From: Enoplolaimus lenunculus
Lineage: Eukaryota > Nematoda > Enoplea > Enoplida > Thoracostomopsidae
Direction of reading: 5' to 3'
DNA length: 64,000 nucleotides
NCBI GenBank assembly: GCA_030248215.1
Contig: JASANG010003512.1
Location: 1-64,000 of the forward strand
In this document: in pieces, positions 23,868 through 34,645 of the stretch
Numbering within the stretch: the stretch's first letter is position 1
How the letters are laid out: every line of letters begins with the position of its first letter
The notes under the pieces: model-generated
The model's input: the letters and a program-made list of their open reading frames with translations, nothing else
Told to the model about the DNA's origin: nothing
Database searches by the model: none
Translations under genes and position numbers: made by a program

Positions 23868-23924
23868 TAACTGAATGGTGATGGTAAACATATCGCAGCA
23901 GGGAGTCATGCGATTCAAACCGTG
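23868..23924 (+). repeat. tRNA-like fragment of the TTAA element
   Basis: AACTGAATGGTGATGGTAAA followed by GATTCAAACC corresponds to the A-box to B-box stretch of the tRNA-like body seen at 18618 and 51105, in the opposite orientation. It is cut off at 23925 by the CACTG-ended MITE. Confidence 0.4.
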
Positions 23925-24124
23925 CACTGCAAAAAACCGGTGAGTCCAATTGATTCTCTCCGAAATAGGCTTTTCCTGACTACACAAACTGAGTCAAAAT
24001 TCGACTCCGCTTGAGTCAATTTCGACTCAATTTGACTCTGGCGGAGTCGAATTTTGACTCAGTTTGTGTAGTCAGGACAAGCCTATTTCGGTGAGACTCA
24101 ATTTGAGTAACCATTTTTGCAGTG
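23925..24124. repeat. CACTG-ended GAGTCAA MITE
   Basis: 200-bp palindromic element from CACTGCAAAAAACCGGTGAG to CCATTTTTGCAGTG. It has internal GAGTCAAAATTCGACTC-type repeats and the AATAGGCTTTTCCTGACTAC segment in both arms. Confidence 0.9.
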
Positions 24125-24367
24125 TATCTTCAGATCATGTTGGAGATGAAATGTAAAATATTATTGCGAGAACTCGTAGAACACTTTAATATTTTCGTAA
24201 AGTCCCTACTAACGGAAATACATACACGCTTAAATAATAGATTTTTCAACAGAATAAAACTAAAATTCAATGCCACATTTAACGATGACAGTTCTCGCGA
24301 CTCGCGACAGCCTCATTCTCAAATTAATGCCTTTAGGCGAAACATATACAAAATACTCTGTCATTAA
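24122..24367 (+). CDS. Unrecognised 81-residue frame
   Basis: Starts within the MITE end and continues into unique sequence. The middle (ELVEHFNIFVKSLLTEIHTR, then LNNRF) faintly recalls a hAT transposase helix that ends in a Leu-x-x-Arg-Phe signature. No further domain supports this. It may be a transposase relic or chance. Confidence 0.2.
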   Translation: MYLQIMLEMKCKILLRELVEHFNIFVKSLLTEIHTRLNNRFFNRIKLKFNATFNDDSSRDSRQPHSQINAFRRNIYKILCH

Positions 24368-24601
24368 ATCCTAACAGTATCTTGATTAATAAATGCAAAG
24401 CTGTTGCTGTTTTTTGTTGAATTTCGTTAATGAGTACAAAATAATAACAACAATAATAATAACAATAAGTAAGACGGCATTTTGACCACAAACCAAGCAT
24501 AGATTTTGCCAGGCACTAGAACAAAAATCGAACAAAATTTCGACCTAATTAGCTACAGCAAACATTTGCTGGATTAAAATATTTCTAACAGGACGCACGA
24601 T

Positions 24602-24638
24602 AGTAGTAATAATCCCGCCGGCGGGGGGTTATTACTAC
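24602..24638. repeat. Short GC-centred hairpin
   Basis: AGTAGTAATAATCCC and GGGTTATTACTACT pair around a GCCGGC centre. It stands alone in AT-rich sequence and no gene end lies close. Confidence 0.8.
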
Positions 24639-25266
24639 TCGCGATATAATTCGAAAAAAACTTGCGAGCAGAACGAGCTAGAACCCAAACGCAATTTTAG
24701 CACCAAATATTAAAGATTATATATTGGATTTTTTGATAAGGCTCCGCCTGAGTGGTTCCCTTGAATCCGCTAGTGCCGTGGAAATTTTTTAGGCTGTTAG
24801 TCCTAACGCCACAGGCTGTAGTTTTATGTTGTAGTCAGCAGAAAATTAATAAGTAAGTTTCAATTATTGAAAGGTTTTTTTATTGCGTGAATTTGTGTCG
24901 ATTTTTTTCCAATGGCAGAAATTATAGTTTCCGGTAGCAAAAAGAAAAACTTTTTTCAAAACCAATTTACGACTGCGTACAAAAGAAGGGAAACGAAATA
25001 GCGTGTGCGTTGACTGATTAATTATACAATGAAATGAAGAGTGATATAACAATATGCAGTTGGAAACGGTAGAGACAATAAAATTGTCAATTTGAAAAAT
25101 GTTCATTTGTTTTAAAAATTGATGGTGTTGATTTTAGAGTTAAAAATTCACTGGCTATAATTACAAATTAAAATTGTCAACGAACGAGTCTGTATTAATT
25201 ATATCATTCATTCGGGTTGACAAAAAATTTCAATGTTTTTAAATTTACCCGAAAATCTTAGAATTT
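24639..25266. other. No gene recognised
   Basis: AT-rich; the 80-residue minus frame at 24864-25106 has no recognisable domain. Confidence 0.4.
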
Positions 25267-25457
25267 TGCCGACTTTATAAAACAGGGCTGTAACAGTAGT
25301 ATAAACGTATCCCTAAGCCTAAAGCCTAAGTGTAACAATAAACTTTCACCTAAACGTAAGCCTGAGCCTAACATTGAGCAAAAACCTTAGTCTAAAGGTT
25401 AAGTTTACTCTATTGCAATCCCGCAGAAAAACATTTCGCCACTGATGTTTACAAAGT
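25267..25457 (-). repeat. TTAGGC-bearing MITE, family A
   Basis: GCCTAA-type units, then ACTCTATTGCAATCCCGCAG and AAAACATTTCGCCACTGATG, the family A internal border and right end in reverse. Termini are eroded. Confidence 0.65.
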
Positions 25458-25680
25458 CAAGAATTTTGATTGCTTACATAGAAGATATAAGTAAAACATG
25501 CCCCAAACACTATTTGGTTATATTGCACATTCAGAATGGTTATGATAACTTCGCTTTACCTTGTGTGCTAAATGTATATTTTTGATGCTTTCAATCCAAA
25601 TAAACTAAAACTAGTCTAAACTAATGGTAAATAAAAAAACAAACATCAATTATTGTGTAAAAAAAGCATAAACAAATTTT

Positions 25681-25925
25681 ATAAAGCTTTAATGAAACCG
25701 GAGGCTAACGTCGATTTTTACGCAAAAACAAATATCCGGTTACTCTCTAATCACAACGTGGGAACCACATCGTTCCGGTCCAAAACTCAAGCATAAAGAA
25801 TATAAAGCTTTAATGAAACCGGAGCCTAACGTCGATTTTTACGCAAAAACAAATATCCCGTTACTCTCCAATTACAACCGTGGGAACCACTTCGTTCCGG
25901 TCCAAAACTACGCTAAGAACGCGGC
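25681..25925 (+). repeat. 121-bp tandem duplication
   Basis: The segment starting ATAAAGCTTTAATGAAACCG at 25681 repeats at 25802 with a few substitutions and indels. The second copy keeps a longer open frame. Confidence 0.9.
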
Positions 25926-25995
25926 GGTGGATGCAAATCCTTCTATGGATCTTTTATATTCCGAAGTCGACCGACGGATTTATCAACAGCATTAA
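25813..25995 (+). CDS. Unrecognised 60-residue frame in duplicated segment
   Basis: Encodes MKPEPNVDFYAKTNIPLLSN and continues through VPVQNYAKNAAVDANPSMD to a stop after RRIYQQH. Its composition is balanced and it is more GC-rich than its surroundings, as coding sequence often is. The upstream tandem copy carries the same peptide but is disrupted. No family was recognised. It may be an exon fragment or the residue of a processed or transposon gene. Confidence 0.3.
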   Translation: MKPEPNVDFYAKTNIPLLSNYNRGNHFVPVQNYAKNAAVDANPSMDLLYSEVDRRIYQQH

Positions 25996-26919
25996 ATAAA
26001 TTAGGTTAACAAAATTTTTCTTGCCCCCCCCAGCCTATCAAACTCTCTGCCTCATCAACATTTATTCCCGGTTGCGGCGACCTGATGATCCGGTTGTTGA
26101 ATTAATCAAACGCCGAATTATAATCAAACGGCACCGTCAATTTAATATCAAATATACATATAGGATACTTTTACACAGTTTGGCTACGGTGGTCAAATTT
26201 CAGTTTGGCTACTATAATCAAACCCTAAGTTTCGCATATATACACACATAAACATTTTGCCTCATAGAAAAAGCCAAACACAAAATAGAAACAACGTCTT
26301 CTCCGTGTGACGCAAAATGTAAGCCGCTACAACTTCAAAAATCCACATTTTGACAGCGTCAAGAGCGTAACTCATTGTTTTCATTTCGAGAGGGAATATC
26401 ATGTAAAAAGCTGGTTTTTGGCCAGCGATTGCAACCAACGAAACAAATATTTTCATGATTCTTTAAGAAGAAAATCCATTAGGTTTTTGGTTCTAAAGGA
26501 TTATTGTATAAGGGTCAGTTTTTTTACTTGTCTCTGTAAATATTTTTTTGCCACATCTATTTTCTTTTTCGTGTAGGAACAAACAACAGTATACAAGGTT
26601 TGTCTACAACTTTTAAGCGATACACTGAAACGCACATTCATACACAATATTGGAGTTTGAGTCTAAAATGCGATATATGTATATATTAGGTAAAAAGCCA
26701 CAAATATATATAGAAGGGACACACAAAACATATATATCAACCAATATTGAATAGTTGGTTGTAGGTTGTGAATGAAACAAAGTATACTTTGAAAGCCGAA
26801 CCAAAAAAATCATTGACTCAAAATTACATTTAGCGCACCGTCCCTTCATGCTTCTATACTCTTGGTAAAGGTATGGTATACAGGAGCGCATACAAGGGGG
26901 CGATAGTTCGATATATACC

Positions 26920-27093
26920 GGCCAATGTATAGAACAGCGTTGTAACGCGATGTAGAAGCATATTCGTAAGCCTAAGCCTAAGCGTAGGAATGAGCTTACC
27001 TATACCTAAGCCTAAGATTAGTCTAAAGCTTACGCTTACTCTATTGCTGTTCAGCAGAAAAAAAACGTGCCGCACCTGATCGTTACATCGGCC
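26920..27093 (-). repeat. TTAGGC-bearing MITE, family A
   Basis: Begins GGCCAATGTATAGAACAG and ends GATCGTTACATCGGCC. Contains GCCTAAGCCTAAGCG units and the CTCTATTGC / AAAACGTGCCGC border. An 8-bp duplication is only partly recognisable. Confidence 0.8.
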
Positions 27094-28430
27094 TGTACAT
27101 CTTTCCCATATTACTACAGAACCAAGAGATATAATTCCATAATACAAAGTTTAGAATAGTCGATTATATTCTAAAGGTCGAAAAAAATTTTCTCACTTTC
27201 CGTGTCTTGAAATTGTACCCTCTAGAAAAGAAATCCTAGCGAAGGCTGCTGATAGGATATAGCTTTATGGTTGAGATGTTTCCTAAATATTGTGGTGTTT
27301 TTCTCTCCTGTTCTCAGGAAAGTTGAAAGTAATGCACTCCTGTGCGTGTATAAATATATATATAGATAGATATATTATATATATAAAAGTTGCGTTTTTT
27401 GAGGCTCTTGGGCGGCGTAGGCTCACTGGAGAGCCGACAGCGGGAGCAGGAGGGAACGTTCCAATTAGTGTTCATAATTCTTACGGTCCAGATACTGTCT
27501 TATTAAAGCCATAGTTGTTGGTTTGCTAATTCTATCTTAACAATCAGTAACGGCTTTTATTCGACTCCCGCTCCCACTGATCCAAATTCCTTTGCATGTC
27601 ACTGCGTGGGTTGTGTATGTGTCGGCTATACAGTGTGGTATCACAAAACTATTCGCCATATTCTTTTTTTGCACCTCTCCACCTTTATACCCAGAAGGAC
27701 CTGCCGGTCGGCGAATGTTTTGCTGTTCAAAACTAAAATACACATATAAACGCACAATGGCTTGACGGGTGCGGTATAAAACGCTACAAATTGTTGTCCC
27801 TCATGCTATGAGCACAGATATCACCAGCTATTGGTTGAGTATCTACGAAGCCACCGGTTCAAATGGTTTTGATGAAACTTTAAACTGCCGTTAGAAACCC
27901 AGCGGCAGAATCAAAAATTTACCCTCATCATAGGAATTGTCAAAAATGTTGCTGCAGGTTTGAAGTTTAGGCTTCTGTTTAATGTTTAAGAGTGATATTT
28001 TCAATTTCTCAACCGGATAGCAGCACATCCAGTATATGCCAATGCCACCAATTATGAGTAAAAGTTTAGTATGCGTCGACGAAACTAGTGCCGGATTTAT
28101 AATTTACGCCCATGTGTAGAAGGTCCCGAACAAAGTCGTAAGTTTTAAGACTAGGCAGTGTGGTTTAAAGCTTAAACCAGGGACTAAGAGTCTAAATATG
28201 TTATATAAAATAATTCGAGCCCACAAATGTCTATTTAGTCGTTTTGATACGCCAGCAATTAACTTTAGTGTTTCTCAGCTTTACAAAAAAGCGTTTTGAA
28301 AGGCGTCTTAAAAACCGAAAATCGTTTAAAATAGCGTTTTAATTCTGCCACGATTCGTTCGTTATACCGCCCCGAAAAGAAATACTACTTCCTGCGATTG
28401 CCGATATCTGTTGTAAACTTTGACCTAAAC
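27094..28430. other. No gene recognised
   Basis: Contains a short ATATAT/AGATAG tract (27350-27390). A small GC-richer patch at 27400-27480 gives part of a 74-residue frame without a domain. Confidence 0.4.
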
Positions 28431-28439
28431 TTTTAACCC

Positions 28440-28512
28440 GTATGGATTTTTTGCTTGGGCTTATGCTTAGGCTTATGCTTAGTATAGACTTATCCTTACG
28501 CATAACATTGGC
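28440..28512 (+). repeat. TTAGGC-like partial element
   Basis: GCTTATGCTTAGGCTTATGC-type units that end ACATTGGC directly against the family B copy at 28513. Probably the right half of an older copy. Confidence 0.5.
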
Positions 28513-28715
28513 GGCCATGTTACTTTAAGGGGCGTCCGAGGTTTCTGGTGGATCAATAAAAGAGTAGGTTTAGATTCAAGATTACATTTTTTTGCTTATA
28601 CTTAGGCTTAGGCTTAGGCTTTGGCTTAGAAACACATTTTTGCTACACTTAGGCTTACGCTTAGACTTAGGAATACGCTTAATCTACTGTTACGCTCCTT
28701 AAAGTAACATTGGTC
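28513..28715 (+). repeat. TTAGGC-bearing MITE, family B
   Basis: GGCCATGTTACTTTAAGGGG at left and CCTTAAAGTAACATTGGTC at right are inverted repeats. Between them are two blocks of TTAGGC-type repeats separated by AACACATTTTTGC, as in all B copies. Confidence 0.85.
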
Positions 28716-29540
28716 GAATTGACCAAGGTATAGGCTTAGGCTTTGGAATATGCGTCTACTACTGTTACGATCATGTTCTAAACCTGGAGCAATTTATAAA
28801 AATGTGAAAATCTTGACTTTAGCAAATTTCATTTCAACGAATCGTCTTTGTGTTCAGTCGTTGCAAAAAAAATAGAAGAAAGCCGTTTTAAATAATTTAA
28901 AAGATACACAAACATTATTTCAAATATTGATAATCCTCATGATTTTGTTAATGGGATATTTGACTTGAATGAAAAAACAAACAACTAAAAAGAGGCGACG
29001 CTCGGGCGTACCGTGTAACAAGTCGAAAACAACACAATGATAGCGTGTATGCCAACGATGTAGCCAGATAAGAGTCCGACGAGGCCGTATTGCCGTTTTT
29101 AACGGTTTTGGAAAAAATGAATTTCGCATAATAATCTATGCTTTTGAAGACCCAATTGACTTTTACGGTACAAACCATAAAATCTTATACGTTTGTTGTT
29201 CTGTGACCTCACCCTGTTCCCAAACCAAAATCCTTCGTACCCTCACGAACGTAGGTGGAACGCCATAACCTTTAGCTAAAACACGCGTTTGTTAATGACA
29301 TAGCTAATGCCAATTTTTCGTATAGCATTGTCAATTGTCGTTCGTAATGTTCGTATAAGGGTTTTTTAGCTGGGTTGTGAAGGTGGTAATGAGTTGGTCT
29401 TGGCATGATTTGAACGACAAAAATGGGAACACCACAAAACAGTCGTTTGTTTTAGGCATAAACCAGTGCTAAATTTGAATATTCTAATTATTTTAGCGTT
29501 CGGCGACAAAATGTTTTCGTTGTTTACTGTCTCAAACAAC

Positions 29541-29680
29541 GGTTTTCTGTGAGACTGGAGCGAAGTCTGCTTAAGCTTTATACTGATTTTTTACTTAGAT
29601 TTAAAATTATGCTTCGGCTTAGGCTTAGACATATCGTTATACTTATAACTACTGTTCGGCCCCTGTTCTTTATATTGGCC
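29541..29680 (+). repeat. TTAGGC-bearing MITE, family A, left-truncated
   Basis: GTTTTCTGTGAGACTGGAG, then CTTCGGCTTAGGCTTAG, and the right end CCCCTGTTCTTTATATTGGCC. Confidence 0.65.
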
Positions 29681-30064
29681 AGAATGTTTACAAGCAGTAA
29701 AAACATAGATAGTGGCACAGTTTAATTATTTTGACCTCATATTGTCTGATATAAACATGTTTATACGGTTAAACACCTGTATTTGACGGGTATTTTCGAC
29801 AAACGTTGACTAAATTGTTACTTAAGCATTATTTTAGTTATTCTTTCAACCGTGAGCAACAATTAATTTAACAGCTTGAATAATTCGGTTTGTTTTTCAG
29901 CATTGAACAATGTAAACAATTTATATTTCTTTTGGGCCTGAACGGTATTATCAAACAAAAACGGGCTTAAGAGCACACGCTGTGGTCTTCATATGTCTGC
30001 CTTTACTCAGTGGCTGATAGTAAAAGAGATTGGGCTGCATGCTTTGCAAATCTTATCATGATGA

Positions 30065-30311
30065 GGCCCCTGTAAAGATCAGGAACGGAACGTTTTTCTG
30101 TAGGACTATAGTAAAGAGTAAGGTTACGCTTTAGACTAATTTTTGCTTGGATTAGGATTAGCCTTAGGCTTAGGTATGCTCATTTTACGCTTACGCTTAG
30201 GCTTAGGCTTAGGAATATGCTCATTTTTACGCTTACGCTTAGGCTTAGGCTTAGGCTTACGCTTAAGAATATGCATATAATACTGTTCCGCTCCTTTTCG
30301 TTACATTGGTC
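30065..30311 (+). repeat. TTAGGC-bearing MITE, family A, complete
   Basis: GGCCCCTGTAAAGATCAGG at left and TTCGTTACATTGGTC at right, with perfect 8-bp target duplications CATGATGA at 30057-30064 and 30312-30319. The interior has three arrays of TTAGGC/TTACGC units, each followed by AATATGC. A clean copy for defining the family. Confidence 0.92.
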
Positions 30312-30615
30312 CATGATGAGAATGTAGAAATTCATTTCAAGGTTACATAGTGTTTTGAGTTAAACAACTGAGAAATATTTAACTCAAATATATATACAAC
30401 AGGAATTGAAAAACATGTTGCGCTTTCAGCTTAATTTGTAATCTTACAATTAAGCATTCTTTGCAAGCTACACTTTTGGAACAATATATAAATCTTCAAA
30501 ACACAAATAGACTCCTCAGGGCAACTGTTTAACTTTCGATGAACCCGCGACTGCTTTAAGTTTATCGGCCTGAATAAAACCTAATTATCTAAATCAATTC
30601 TAGGATATGAGTCGC

Positions 30616-30784
30616 AAATCCTATGTATAGAACGAGGCCGTAACAGTAGTATATTTCGAAGCCAAAAATGAGCTTTAATACCTAAGCCTAAGCCAAAGTT
30701 CAAACCAAAGGAAAAACATATCTAAAGTTTAAGCTGATTGTTCTGCGTTTTGCGGAAAAACGTTCTGCCCCTGATCTTTAGACC
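30616..30784 (-). repeat. TTAGGC-bearing MITE, family A
   Basis: CTATGTATAGAACGAGGCCG at left; GCCTAAGCC units; right end GGAAAAACGTTCTGCCCCTG then ATCTTTAGACC. Confidence 0.7.
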
Positions 30785-32801
30785 AAAAGTGTTGTTGTAA
30801 TCATTTTCCAACAATAACAAAAAACAAGTTATGAATTTGTAAAAACTATTGTTGCAAACGAACGTCTTGACTGTTTATTGTTTAAACGCAATAAGATATT
30901 AATTTGTGCAGTTTCAACAAATTTGTGTTATTAATATTAATAAAATAATTGTTTAAACTTAGACGCTGCAATTATTACGGTTTATACTCAAGGTAAAATG
31001 TGCTAGAGAAATGTTGCAAGTCGATAATTTGAGGATGTGTTTCTAAGCGGTAATAGGTGCTATATATACAGTTGAGAGTACAGCTAAAGAAGACAGAAGT
31101 AACCAGGCTATTGTATACAATCATTGAAATGTTGTCATCCAATACACTTGCTGATGCCTAATGTGCACACTATGAAATTGAACGAAATGAACAGTTGTCA
31201 TCGTTGTTTCTTCTTGTTAAAATTTTAAGTTTTTGCGTTTATGATCATGTAATTTAGTAATACTAAACGTTTCTTAATAAGCATGATTGTGTTCAGAGTC
31301 CGCACATCACTATTTTCTAGTCAAGTGTCGGACATTGTACACTAACATAACCCACAAATCTCCGGAAAAAAATGGCTAATACTTCACACGTTCCGTACTC
31401 AGAAATAAGAAATTATTTCGAAACCATTAATGTTGACTTTAGGCACTAGCTTGGTGGAGTGGACTGGACCAACATCGAGTGGTCCGCCGAAAAATTTTTG
31501 ATTTGTTATTGGAAAAAAGCCTGAGATTGGATTTTGAAGGCAGGCAACCCTAGGCACGCCTCTGTTTTACCGTAAAATGTTGAAATGTGTGGTGATAGTT
31601 GCCGTCGCGAACATTAAATATTTGAAGCGGATTTGGTTTTGACAATGCATTCCTTATTTGTAATCGCACACCTCAGACAAAATGAACAAGTAAAGCTTTA
31701 TCCTTAACAGTAAAGCGATGTGGGCCCCAAACCAAAATCCTGGCTACGCCAATTACAAGTGTTTGTTTTGAATTTTCCAGTAAATTTTTTTGTTGAACAT
31801 AAAAATTAGCTTCCTCTTTTGTTCACCAAATTATTAGCGGTAAGAATGGTTTGCTTAGTTTTGTTATCTAAATTAAGCTTTCTTTGTGTTTAAGAATATT
31901 TGCCAGTGGGCAGGACGTTACCGGATATCTGTTTCCGTTTCCGGTAATAATTGGTGCCCGTACCCACTTACGTTTCAGTTATAGAAACAACGGAAATTCT
32001 GTTAATTTTATGTCCAAAATTAGTTATAAATCACGCATATATGCAAATATGCTGCAATTGTTACAAACGAAATAAAAATAATGACATTAATCCAGAATCT
32101 TAAACAATTTCGATGCATCCGCCATCTTTTCTTTCGAATTTTTGGGAAACCGGTGAATATATGCACGCGTAGTTTGTGTTTGCAGAAAATAACATTTTGG
32201 AAATTTTATACTTCAATATCCGTTTTCCGTTTCCGTTTTCGTTATTGTTACTATTCATTTACACTCAGCCAGCGGGAAGTAATTTATTTTCACAAAGGAT
32301 AATTTTAGGGCAGTTTGTGTAAACCTGACCGGGGCTCTCTTTTTAACGGGGGTTGGGGTCTCTTTTTAATGGGGTCATTTATTCGCACGGCACTACTGTG
32401 AAAATAGGACCCCATCAAAATATGCCCAGGGTCATTTTTTGGGGAGTCATTTTTTCATGCGTCACCGGAACGATATAATTTCATAATGTGATTTTCATAA
32501 TGTCATTTTGGCACCAGACATTGCATCCGTTATCACCTCCACTCTTGCGCAAGCACGAGACGAGTACATGAATTCCAACTTTTGCCTTTTTCGTTTTTAT
32601 AAAAATGAAACGTTTTTCTGATCGATTCAATTTTGCTCGAAGAAAACCAGCCCTGGTCCAAAGCAGTAATTGTAACCGTGTGAGAGACATGTTTGTCCGT
32701 TATGCGCGCATAAAATATAGTGCAGTGTACTGTACGTATGCTATCGCCGACAGCATACTTATCAACAAATGCAGTCGACCATAAAAACTGTGGAAGATGA
32801 G
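30785..32801. other. Gene-free stretch with repeat fragments
   Basis: No host gene was recognised. Fragments of TTCCGTTTCCGG-type sequence (family E-like) lie at 31915-31950 and 32220-32250. A GGGG-TCTCTTTTTAA motif is repeated in tandem at 32334-32390 with complementary GACCCCAT segments near 32410. Short frames at 31884-32302 have no domain. Confidence 0.4.
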
Positions 32802-32870
32802 GGACACATGGCGCAGTGGTACAGCGCTTGCCTCGTAAATTCTTAGGTCACTAGTTCGAAACCACCGGTA
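32802..32870 (+). repeat. tRNA-like sequence (tRNA pseudogene or SINE head)
   Basis: A box TGGCGCAGTGG (32809-32819) and B box GTTCGAAAC (32854-32862) both fit the Pol III internal-promoter consensus. The anticodon-loop position reads CTCGTAA (CGT, threonine type). The acceptor ends do not pair and no CCA-side stem is present, so a working tRNA is unlikely. Confidence 0.55.
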
Positions 32871-33176
32871 ATCGGCTTTTCCCGCTACATCTTTAAAAGG
32901 TGTATAAATTGTGGAAGCTTGAAATATACTGGAAACTTTGACGAGAAACTATCAATTTCAATTTTCGTTTTAACCTCAGAGAGGCGGCCCTAGTTTAGAA
33001 ATCTCAAAGATTAAGTTTAATTGAATACATAATATAGCAACATATACGCATTCCATAATGGTTTGCATTTAATTTTTTTGGCATCACCAATTAGCGTGGG
33101 CGTTATTCCTGCCTTGTACGTCGGCAGGTATGTTTAAGAGAGTACAGGTGTACCGTTCTGGGTTCCTAAGCAGTTT

Positions 33177-33356
33177 TGGCTAATGTACAAAACAAATTCG
33201 TAAAAGTAGCGTAAGCATATTCTTAAGCCTAAGCCTAAGCGTAAGAATGAGCTTACATTTACGTCTATGGATAAAGGCTAACCTATACTTTAAAACATAA
33301 GCTTGTCTTATTGCAATTCCGCAGAAAAACGTTTCGCCCCTGATCTTTACATTGCC
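33177..33356 (-). repeat. TTAGGC-bearing MITE, family A
   Basis: GGCTAATGTACAAAACA at left; GCCTAAGCCTAAGCG units; right part GCAGAAAAACGTTTCGCCCC followed by TGATCTTTACATTGCC. Confidence 0.75.
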
Positions 33357-33734
33357 TTCAATTTTTGTATATGTAAAGTAAAATTATTTAGTAATAGTAT
33401 CACGCTGTAACCTATTTTGGTTTGCAAAAAAACTAACTCTTCGTCTTCGACACTCAGAATCAGTATTCCGATGTCCTCCATGATTCGTGCTAGTAAAGGT
33501 TTGAAGTGAAAATGAATTGCTTCTTAAGCTTTTTAGTTCCGTGTTTCATGCTGCCTACAGCGGCATCAAAAATCAACACTATTGAAAATAGTGGTCATAT
33601 TTTCGCGATATCTGTCAACGACCCAAAAAAAACTAAACGTTGCGTGAGTTACGAACGATTTAAATTCAAAAGTTGATAATTTTTTCAGTATAAAACAAAA
33701 CTTATTACAATTGGCATACTTTATCGTAGTAAAT

Positions 33735-33790
33735 ATGTCGTGCGCAATTCGGAATTGGGCTGAATTACGACTACTTGGGCTACGACATAT
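33735..33790. repeat. CAATTCGGAATTGGGCTG repeat
   Basis: Another copy of the motif at 19665 and 23690, including GGGCTACGACATATA. Confidence 0.45.
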
Positions 33791-34129
33791 ATACCATCAG
33801 TGCCGCGTGAACCGCTGGGGAATAATACGTTGTGTGTACTACGACCTGGTTATCATCTTCGAAGTCATAGGACCCATGAAAGTAACGTATTCGCTCTATT
33901 AATAAAATAATGAAAGCACTATATAGCAAGCACCGAATGAGCTGCAGAAATGACAAAAACATTTTGTAAAGTTATCACACCTCAAATCTTTTGAAATCAA
34001 AATTATTTATTATTTGGTCCTTTTGATGTCCAGTAAACAAGGGTGCGAAACGGAGGTAAAAAATACCGTTCTCAAAAGACAAAAGATCAACAATTTTTGG
34101 CGCACTCATACCTTCGCCAGAGAGCAAAA

Positions 34130-34266
34130 TATAATATATATTAGTAACGAAGGTTGGCGGACGCCGGATTAAAAATAAATAACAGTTTGTAACATAATAA
34201 CAGGGGTACCGTCTGGAGAGATCAAAAAATATCAGTCTCCCCCGTCATATTCGGATCACTAAAGTA
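34130..34266. repeat. Fragment of the TA-flanked element (as at 44355)
   Basis: Matches the right third of 44355-44806. Shared blocks are AAAAATAAATAACAGTTTG, a GGGTACC motif, ATATCAGTC and a right end ATTCGGATCACTAAAGTA. The left part is missing. Confidence 0.55.
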
Positions 34267-34452
34267 TATCAGGAGAAGTTCAGTTATTCCTTCAGGAAAT
34301 TGCCTCGCCGCTTCTGCTAAGAAATCCTGGTTGCCGGAATGTTGCTTAATTCAAATATTAACCATAAACTTCAATATAAAATTTATTGATGCATAATCAT
34401 ATGTCGAGACTCGTTAACTTAAATCTAACGCATTTGTATTGACCGTAAATAT

Positions 34453-34637
34453 GGCCCATGTTACTTTAATGGGCGTTCAAGCTTCTGGTGGGTCTATAAA
34501 AAAGTAGGTTAAGATTGTAGATTACATTTTTTGCTTAGGCTTAGGCTTAGGAACACCATTTTTGCAACGCCTATGCTTAGGCTTAGGTTTAAGAATACGC
34601 TTAAGCTACTGTTACGCACGTACAAGTATCATTGGCC
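34453..34637 (+). repeat. TTAGGC-bearing MITE, family B, complete
   Basis: GGCCCATGTTACTTTAATGG to a right end CATTGGCC, with perfect 8-bp target duplications GTAAATAT at 34445-34452 and 34638-34645. Two TTAGGC arrays are separated by the AACACCATTTTTGC spacer. Confidence 0.92.
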
Positions 34638-34645
34638 GTAAATAT

